NCBI GenBank assembly: GCA_001566295.1
Contig: KQ964246.1
Span: forward strand, 1,736,001-1,800,000
Length of the DNA stretch: 64,000 nucleotides
Source of the DNA: Microdochium bolleyi
Lineage: Eukaryota; Ascomycota; Sordariomycetes; Xylariales; Microdochiaceae
Reading direction: 5' to 3'
Position numbers and translations under genes: made by a program. The notes under the pieces were generated by a model. It saw nothing but the letters and a program-made list of their open reading frames with translations. It searched no databases and was not told the DNA's origin. Below are positions 57,386 to 64,000 of this stretch, piece after piece. Every line of letters starts with the position of its first letter. Positions within the stretch are counted from its first letter, which is position 1.

Positions 57386-58884
57386 GGTGTTTCTGTGCAG
57401 AGATGAGGCATTCTCGCGCCGCACATGGACCGTTCTGAGGGCTCCTTGACACGAACAACACAAGTGAGGGTTGGCTTTGTGGGTCGTCGGCTATATCAAA
57501 CTCCCATGACTGTGTGGGTTTTGAGGGCTAAGCTCGGGATCGGGTCCTGGTTGTCGTTCGCGACGACTCAGGACCCTCGTTTCCAAAGAGAGCTGCGATA
57601 TACCTGTGGGCTTAATCTGGAGGGCGACCTCCCTGTGGGACTGAGGGTCTGAGGGCTTGTTTGGGCACCTTGCATTTTCCATCGTCCGGGAGGGCAAGCG
57701 AGCATCTGCTCCTTAAGATGCGCGCGCGAAGAAGCCTGTCTTAGCTGGGAGACTGGGCTAGAGAGGTGTCTCGGTACCAGAGCACCTCGATAATGTACCG
57801 ATGTGGGCTATACCCGTGGGCTTTGTGGGCATTTTCTTCATTTACGACGGCGTTTTGCTACGAAAGGTTTATCATACAAAAGTTATTTGACGATTGATTA
57901 TGTTGCGTACCTCGATCTCTATGGAGGGCTGTACGGATACCCTCGACCGCATGTTCCGAATCCTGGTAAGTGTACGATCTGAGAGGGCTAGCATTGTGCT
58001 GCTCTTTTCATAGTAATGAGACATTCTGTCACGACAATCTGGTGTTCTTTCTTGCAGGTGTTCCGAGTGACTATATGCCCAGCGTGACCATGTGTGTCCC
58101 TGTCAGTCAATACACGTACAGGCCAGTGGACCACCAAGCCTACATTAGGTAAGTACATTGAGAACTTTAGACCCATGCAAGTGCGCGAAGAGAATACTCC
58201 GTCACTGTCGCGGGACTGCCGTCCGATCTGGCTGAGACGGGCACCGACGCCGCCGAGTGCGGAGACGGTGCGAGTTGACCCGCGCGACAGTTGTTTCTTC
58301 AGTGCATGACAACACAGCTGAAAAGGTTCGCGTGCAATGTTCCGATGGGTACGGAGAAATAGGCTGAGACTATACCCAGACGAGCGACCCATGGGAGGAT
58401 CGGACGCCACGCCACCACCTCATGACAGGCGTTGGGCCCAAAACTCCAACCCCCCACCTGACCATTATTGCCGTGTGTACATGGAGCACATACTCTGTAG
58501 GCAGTGTGCGTGAGCTCTGCATCCCCATCGAGTCATCTGTCCCGCAGGGTCATTCCATGTGTTGATGTCGCGGAGGAGATGCTTGTCAATGGCCCCCTTG
58601 CGTGGTTCGACGGTGGCCCGATGGTCACATGGAGTTGTCGACTTTTGGGAGCAGGGCAGAGCGGGCTCGGGAGCGACTTGAGCATGGAACAACCTTGGCG
58701 GGCGAGATCCGAGACGAGAAGATGCCCAACAAATGCGGCCATGAACAGCAGGCACAACCTGCACGCTGCAAGGATCTGTCTGGTGCAGGTTCTCGATGGG
58801 GCACTGCTAACGTGGCAGCCGTGGACCCGCATTGTGTCACATTGTCAACCACCTCGTTCCAAGCAAGCAAGGAGCCCAACGACA

Positions 58885-58919
58885 ACAGACAGACAGGCAG
58901 ACAGGCAGACAGACAGACA
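58885..58919. repeat. AGAC/AGGC tetranucleotide repeat
   Basis: About nine units of AGAC interspersed with AGGC, an imperfect microsatellite in non-coding DNA. Confidence 0.9.
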
Positions 58920-59078
58920 AAGGGAGCCCGGCGCATCATGGCCTCTCATCGTGGGCCGTCACCATCATATGGGCCGATCCCATCCTCACTTGCCAGGGAC
59001 GAGACGAACCCCAAGATCACCCTTGACAAGAGACACTGCTCATCCGACACGGCAGCACAGTGAGCGGGTGGTGCACAC

Positions 59079-59094
59079 AGAGAGAGAGAGAGAG
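59079..59094. repeat. AG dinucleotide repeat
   Basis: Eight AG units in tandem. Confidence 0.9.
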
Positions 59095-59443
59095 ACAAGC
59101 CGTCATAGGTTGAGGCGGGCAGTGGAGACTGGTCATTCGGCCCCCTCCGCCCGCCCGCTTGCACCAGTGTTCCAGCCTGACGGAGCCCACTCGTCGCTCC
59201 ATCTCTCTTGTCGCAAGCCTCTCTCTCCGAGTCGGTGAGCGCGCCTTGCTTGCTCATTAACCACCAACCACCACCACCACCACCGCTTCCATTCTCCCCT
59301 CTCGCTGAGGTCCTGTTCAAACGTCCCTTTCCGTCTCGTTCCTCGCTTCCTCCAGTCTACAACAACTTCAACAGACCGCGGCAGCGCCATCGAATACAAC
59401 CCTCAACAACAACTCCGCCAACTCACCAGCAGCTCCCCGCGCC

Positions 59444-60832
59444 ATGTCAGCTCCCCACGCACCACCACCACCCGGTGGTGGCAGTCACAACGGGCCCAAC
59501 CCCACCACCAGCAACAGCAACAACGCCTCGCAACAGCGCAACAACAACGGTGGCAAGCACGACGGTCAGTCCTCGCCCTCATCGTCGCCACCCCCCACAC
59601 AGCAGCTCACACATAGGCGTGATGCAGAGTCCTGGATTGAAGTCTCGTCGCACCCCTCGTCCTCCTCGGTCTCGTCCATTGGCGACGAGATCGTCACCAC
59701 TGGCCTCGACGTCCGCAACTCATACGCCGCCCGTCGCAGGCGACTGCACCCCCGATACTACACCCACCTCACCTCTCCGCCCACCTCGCCGCCGCGAGGA
59801 CAGCAGCAGCAGCAGCACCAACAAGCCACGAGCCGTCCAGCCCAGGGCAACTCGAGCAGCCAGGACGAGTACGACGAATCCGACAGCTCAGACGACAGGG
59901 TCTTGACCAGCTCGAGCGAGAACATCACCACAAGCCCCACTGCTGCCCAGCAAGGCATTGCGGCTCGGCCGAGCGAACAAGTATTCTCTAGCGACGATGA
60001 CGAGGAAGATGACCACGCGACAACACTGGGGAGGCGGCCGTCGGAGCCTTTCCGCCCGCAGCCCAACGCCTTCTCGCACCCGCCATCGCACCTCGCCCAT
60101 CGTCACTCCACCTCGGCGATCCCACCCCACCATCCCCGCCCGTCCTTCGCGCAACGCTCACAGACCCGCACCGACCGCGAGGACCGGGGCAGCCAGAACC
60201 TCATGTCACCAAACTACCAGGCTGATAACGATGCTGCCCTGCGCGCCAGCCTAACCACCCTGCTCAGTGTCGCAGCCGCCGCGCGGGGCCGGACGAAGGA
60301 AACAGAGAAGCAGATCGGCGAACGAGCGCCTCCTGCCACTGGGAGCCAGCCAGTCGAGTTGCGACTGATCCCCGAAAGCGAGCTTATGGGGCAGGCACGT
60401 GCGGCTGCTCCACTCGGCCAGCAGCCACAGCAGGCTCAGAAAGCTGCTACTTCGAATCCTTCCGCATCACGCAGCCCGACGAGAGAGAAGACGAAGCGGT
60501 CCTCTACCCCAACTGGATCCGGCAAGTCACCGCGCGCCACGAAGAAGAAGAAGATCGCTGCTTCAACAGACGAGGCGTTCGCCATCAGCCCCACTATGAT
60601 GACTTGGATGGTCGGCGCCGGCGTCGTCGTCCTTGTCTCCGTGGTGGGCTTCGGTGCCGGCTACGTCATCGGCCGCGAAGTCGGGCGTCAGGAGACACTC
60701 AGCAGCCTCAGCGCCGGCAACACATCAGCCATGACCGAGGGAGGCAGTTGCGGTCGCGAGGTCCTTCGCAGCGGCGGCGGTTCACTCAAGCGCCTGCGCT
60801 TCGGTGGTGTTGCCAGCAGCGTCGCGGTCTAA
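59444..60832 (+). CDS. Conserved-looking fungal protein with one C-terminal transmembrane segment
   Basis: A single exon of 462 residues; I do not recognise a characterised family. Most of it is disordered (Ser, Pro, Gln, Asn). Two parts look constrained: a short block near residue 60 (RDAESWIEVSSHPSSS followed by IGDEIVTTGLDV), which I have the impression of seeing in other filamentous fungi, and a hydrophobic segment at about 385-410 (MMTWMVGAGVVVLVSVVGFGAGYVIG) containing GxxxG-like spacing. A basic KKKKIAAS stretch lies just before the membrane segment. The C-terminal 50 residues after it are Gly/Ser-rich. This suggests a type II or tail-anchored-like membrane protein with a large cytosolic N-terminus. 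No partner gene is evident. Confidence 0.75.
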   Translation: MSAPHAPPPPGGGSHNGPNPTTSNSNNASQQRNNNGGKHDGQSSPSSSPPPTQQLTHRRDAESWIEVSSHPSSSSVSSIGDEIVTTGLDVRNSYAARRRRLHPRYYTHLTSPPTSPPRGQQQQQHQQATSRPAQGNSSSQDEYDESDSSDDRVLTSSSENITTSPTAAQQGIAARPSEQVFSSDDDEEDDHATTLGRRPSEPFRPQPNAFSHPPSHLAHRHSTSAIPPHHPRPSFAQRSQTRTDREDRGSQNLMSPNYQADNDAALRASLTTLLSVAAAARGRTKETEKQIGERAPPATGSQPVELRLIPESELMGQARAAAPLGQQPQQAQKAATSNPSASRSPTREKTKRSSTPTGSGKSPRATKKKKIAASTDEAFAISPTMMTWMVGAGVVVLVSVVGFGAGYVIGREVGRQETLSSLSAGNTSAMTEGGSCGREVLRSGGGSLKRLRFGGVASSVAV

Positions 60833-61615
60833 GACAGGCACCATTCCGCCGCTGCGACACTATTCATGATCATCTCTAGGTGATCAATTCCCTTTATTTT
60901 CTTTCACAAAAGGAGGACAAGTCTATCGCATTGTAATGCTGTTGTTGTTTTTTTGGCGTCGACAGGCACAATATTGGGCACGCACTAAGCATCAGAGTTG
61001 ATGCCATGTATGGAAATCCCGGAATGCTCCAGGGAGCAAGGCTGGGAGGACCAGGATACCGGAGCACTACATTTTCCTTTGTCTGGATTTAGCACAGTCT
61101 AACGCGTGATGACGGCATGAAATACGGGACGGAGATACCAGGAGTGCAGCGTTGATTTCTGATGTTTTGTTGGCAGGCTTGCCCAGGTTGGAATACAGGA
61201 CCTTCGTGTCATTTGTGCTTGGGACTTTTGCTTATATATTCCCGACGTAGAAGTTCGTCGCTGCTGGGGCCTCTTCTCTCATCCCTTTGATATTGGGTTC
61301 CATTCTCTCTACTTAACTCCCTTCGTTGTCCCGTGACGAGTGGGCGGCTGGCCGCGATAGATCTCGAGGTACTTAGGTGCACATGCCCAGCAACCGAACC
61401 CCTCATTTTCTTTTTCAACACGCTTCTGGGCACGTATCTTCTTTTGGTAGCGAGCAATATCTCTGGTTGGGCCGGTAGCTCGATCAATTATCTAAGCAAT
61501 GTATCTTCACGGCCCGGATGGAGGTTGGTCGAATCCTACCAGCCCCTAGCACAGCTAGTCATGTAGCTCTGCCAGTTCAAAGGCACATTCCGCTCTTGAT
61601 TAACTCCTTAAGTCT
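60833..61615. other. Convergent interval before MPH1
   Basis: About 780 bp between two stop codons, AT-richer than the coding DNA. It has a GGTACTTAGGTGC variant of the dispersed palindrome near 61368. No gene is seen. Confidence 0.5.
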
Positions 61616-64000
61616 CTAAAAAATATCGTCATCGTCGTCTTCATCATCATAGTCATCTGACAGGATCTGCCTGCGTCCCCTCCTGCCTGCTCGTCCAGCA
61701 CTGACGGGATTCTGCTTCGACGATTTTCTCTTAGGCTGGACCACTTCTTCGTCGTCATCGTCACTGCTAGCATCCGACACGACATCGGACACACGGCGGC
61801 TGCTGGGCTTGTGTGCACTCGATGAGGTGGCGCCATTGATGATCTGACTCATCGACGGAACTTCGTCGTCCTCGTCCTCGTCAGTATCAGAACTGAAAGG
61901 CAATCCAGAGCGCTTGGGGCGTTGCTTTTGGTTCCGGCGCTTTGGCAGCGGCGGCGATGACGGCAGCAGGTGCGACGGAGAGGTCGGCGACGTAGACCTG
62001 TGTCGCGCATCCATGGTCGAAGAGGAGAGCATACCCGTGCTGGCGGTCCTCCGAGGGCCCGTGCTGATCATGTCAACGTCGGTATCAGAGTCTGACAGGC
62101 CATCGTCCTCGTCCTCGTCGTCGTTGCGCATGACAGCTGCGGAGGATGTCATCACATCGTCGCCGACTACGAAATCGACGAGGTCGGACCCGTCGTCAGA
62201 GTCCTCGGAGAGCTCGAGATCACTGGTCCGGCGGCAGTCGTCACCTTCATCGGCCGACTCATCATAGAAGCCTGCCACTGTGGTGCCTTTGGTACTCGCC
62301 GACTTTTTCTTCGGCCGGCCCCGTGGCTTCGGGGCAGGCTTTGCTACCGCTGCCTTCTTCGGTGCTGTCTTCGGCGCAGTTCTGCCCTGGGGCCGCGCAC
62401 CTGCATTCTCCTTCTCACTATCGACTTCGAGGCACTCCACGTCAGTGAGTTTGGTATTACTCTTCGCTCTTGGTGCTGGCGCTTTCTTCGGACGACCTCT
62501 CCGGACTGGGCCCTGAACAGCTCTGGCTGGGCCACGCTCATGCTCGCTCCACAAATCGACGTCAGGCTCTGGGGAGATCTTTCGTCTCTTGGCTGATGGC
62601 CCAACGTTGACCCTGGCATCATCCGTATCCGAGCCCGCTGCAGGTAAAGGTAACCGTGTATAACTACCATCAACGGCTGCTGGGCGCCCTGTATAGCTAC
62701 CGTTTTTATATTGGAGTTTGGAAATTTGACCAAACACCTTGACACATCGCTTGGTGTGTTGTCCGTGCTTCAGGTGAACAGTCTTCCGCAACGTCCTTTG
62801 AGCTTTGGGAAATGCTGTGAGATCGATCTGGTCGATCTCCTCGGTGCCCAATTGAGTCTGGAATGGAAGATTCCGATAAGTCCTGTTAAGTTCTCTGAGT
62901 CCCTTATCGTCCAGTAGAACCTTGCAAAGACTTGGAACATCGATAAGATTGTTTAGCTCAGTATCGACTGGCCGCTCCTTCTTGGCTGGTGCCGCGCGCT
63001 TCGGTTTGGCTCCGAGCATCGAAGCCACAGACGTAAACCCAGTCACGACATCATCCGGCATATGGAATTTCTTTGGTGGTTTCTTCTTCAGTGCCCGCTT
63101 CCGGGGCTCTGGTGCAGACCTGTCCTGCGTGTTCTCGATCGGAATCTCGACAGGACGCTTGTCGACGGTTGGCTGAATCTCCCTTGGGACGATGCGTTTC
63201 GACAGGTCGTGCCTGAAAGCGAAGCGGCTGCCGTCGCAGATCATCTGCTGCATCTTTTCATAGTTATCTTTGGACTGGGTGTACTTGTCCTCTTCCTTCC
63301 CCTTCATGAGGAGAAGTACGGCTCGTCCGGCACGCTTTCGCCCTGTTCGTCCCATGCGCTGCAGCATCCGAATCGGTGAGCCAGATGCGTCGTAGCAGAC
63401 AATCAAGTCGACCTGGCCAATGTCGAGGCCTTCTTCACCGATTGATGTCGCCACGAGGACGTTGAGATCGCCGGCTTTGAACTTCCTGATGCGCTCGATC
63501 TGCTCGGCCTGCTTCATGCCCATTGACTTCTTGGAGTCAGCTTGCCCAACGAAGACCGCGGCTCGAACGAGTGGCGCATGGGTGTTCAGAACACGTGCTA
63601 TCTCTTCGGCGCTGTCTCTGAACTCGCTGAACACAATGATTCTGGTACCCGACGAGGACGGCGGAACGCCTTCGCGACCTTCACCACGGTCCAAGAAGTG
63701 GTTCAGCACAGTATCCGACAGATAAGTCAACTTTGGATGGCTAACAAAGTCGCCTTTCGAAGACCAAGCAGCAATCTTGCTCATCATCTCCTTGAAACTG
63801 GGTGCGTCGGTGATCTGTTTCTTGTATTTCGAGCCTTTCTCGCCCTTTCCCTCAACCTCGTCACGGAACGCCACCAAATTGTCGTAGAATGGCTTGATAC
63901 CATGAAAGTTGAGCAGCTTGATCGAGTGTGCGAGGCTCTGCAGCAGGGTAAAAATCGCCATTATCATAAACTTGACACCCTGGTTTGCGTGTTGCCCGGC
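61616..64000 (-). CDS. MPH1: Mph1/FANCM-type DNA helicase, C-terminal part
   Basis: The frame is open to the right edge, so the gene's 5' part lies beyond the window. 794 residues are visible. The first ones, GQHANQGVKFMIMAIF, then SIKLLNFHGIKPFYDN, belong to the helical insert region of the Mph1/FANCM branch-migration helicases. The helicase C-terminal core follows: RIIVFSEFRDSAEEI, VATSIGEEGLDIGQVDLIVCYD and RMLQRMGRTGRKRAG (motifs V and VI), then an FHMPDD block. Beyond about 300 residues the protein is Lys/Pro- and acid-rich and disordered, ending in an acidic tail (DDYDDEDDDDDIF). Mph1 unwinds D-loops and processes stalled forks. The N-terminal ATP-binding motifs are not in the window. 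Confidence 0.93.
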   Translation of the reverse strand, partial: AGQHANQGVKFMIMAIFTLLQSLAHSIKLLNFHGIKPFYDNLVAFRDEVEGKGEKGSKYKKQITDAPSFKEMMSKIAAWSSKGDFVSHPKLTYLSDTVLNHFLDRGEGREGVPPSSSGTRIIVFSEFRDSAEEIARVLNTHAPLVRAAVFVGQADSKKSMGMKQAEQIERIRKFKAGDLNVLVATSIGEEGLDIGQVDLIVCYDASGSPIRMLQRMGRTGRKRAGRAVLLLMKGKEEDKYTQSKDNYEKMQQMICDGSRFAFRHDLSKRIVPREIQPTVDKRPVEIPIENTQDRSAPEPRKRALKKKPPKKFHMPDDVVTGFTSVASMLGAKPKRAAPAKKERPVDTELNNLIDVPSLCKVLLDDKGLRELNRTYRNLPFQTQLGTEEIDQIDLTAFPKAQRTLRKTVHLKHGQHTKRCVKVFGQISKLQYKNGSYTGRPAAVDGSYTRLPLPAAGSDTDDARVNVGPSAKRRKISPEPDVDLWSEHERGPARAVQGPVRRGRPKKAPAPRAKSNTKLTDVECLEVDSEKENAGARPQGRTAPKTAPKKAAVAKPAPKPRGRPKKKSASTKGTTVAGFYDESADEGDDCRRTSDLELSEDSDDGSDLVDFVVGDDVMTSSAAVMRNDDEDEDDGLSDSDTDVDMISTGPRRTASTGMLSSSTMDARHRSTSPTSPSHLLPSSPPLPKRRNQKQRPKRSGLPFSSDTDEDEDDEVPSMSQIINGATSSSAHKPSSRRVSDVVSDASSDDDDEEVVQPKRKSSKQNPVSAGRAGRRGRRQILSDDYDDEDDDDDIF

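Larger units (their letters stand above)
57386..59443. other. Interval with microsatellites before the single-TM protein gene
   Basis: About 2.06 kb with no supportable gene. It contains an AGAC/AGGC run (about 58885-58919), an AG run (59079..59094) and a CCA-rich run (about 59261-59283), the last in the probable leader of the next gene. Confidence 0.5.

Noticed and set aside
61520..61550. tRNA-like T-arm text (GGTCGAATCC)
   Set aside because: No matching anticodon arm, A box or acceptor stem could be folded around it.

Overview
This window is nuclear DNA from a filamentous ascomycete (Pezizomycotina), most likely a Sordariomycete. The evidence is short introns (about 50-95 nt) with GTAAGT/GTATGT-type donors and CTGAC/CTAAC branch sites, a GC-rich coding style, a HET-domain gene, an NADH dehydrogenase subunit and an eIF3d that resemble Neurospora family members as I remember them, and a Rim15-type kinase with a receiver domain. 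It is draft assembly, because a 20-N gap sits inside a poly-C run. No bacterial, viral or plasmid genes were seen, and no rRNA, convincing tRNA or CRISPR array.

Layout. 1-10.5 kb is dense housekeeping: the 3' part of an endopolyphosphatase (PPN1), a convergent Tpa1/Ofd1 prolyl hydroxylase, a class V aminotransferase/cysteine-desulfurase-like enzyme, ribulose-phosphate 3-epimerase and eIF3 subunit d. 11.5-25.4 kb holds a small bZIP factor, the 1,892-residue nutrient/quiescence kinase RIM15 and a HET-domain protein, separated by long non-coding stretches. 25.4-35.2 kb has no supportable gene and contains the N gap and several copies of a palindromic motif. 35.2-48.2 kb carries a seven-transmembrane receptor-like protein, a membrane-anchored GH5 glycosidase, a nine-exon GH15 enzyme with a 13-nt microexon, and a long F-box protein ending in a CaaX box. 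49.2-64 kb is again dense: TAF3 and TAF7 (two TFIID subunits, head to head), mitoribosomal mL54, complex I nuo-12.3, a Gar2/Nsr1 nucleolin-like protein, a conserved single-TM protein, and the C-terminal part of the Mph1/FANCM helicase running off the right edge.

The genes do not form a metabolic cluster. There are thematic neighbours: TAF3 with TAF7 (transcription initiation), mL54 with nuo-12.3 (mitochondrial, same strand), and several proteins with mixed acidic/Ser/Lys tracts (PPN1, TPA1, GAR2), one of them encoded beside the polyphosphate-cleaving enzyme. The most interesting irregularities are a broken-looking coding-like segment upstream of RIM15, an in-frame coiled-coil extension after the TAF7 stop, the CaaX box on the F-box protein, the Asp-to-Glu replacement in the RIM15 receiver domain, and the dispersed TACCTTAAGGTA palindrome. 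I did not find a convincing new multi-gene system.
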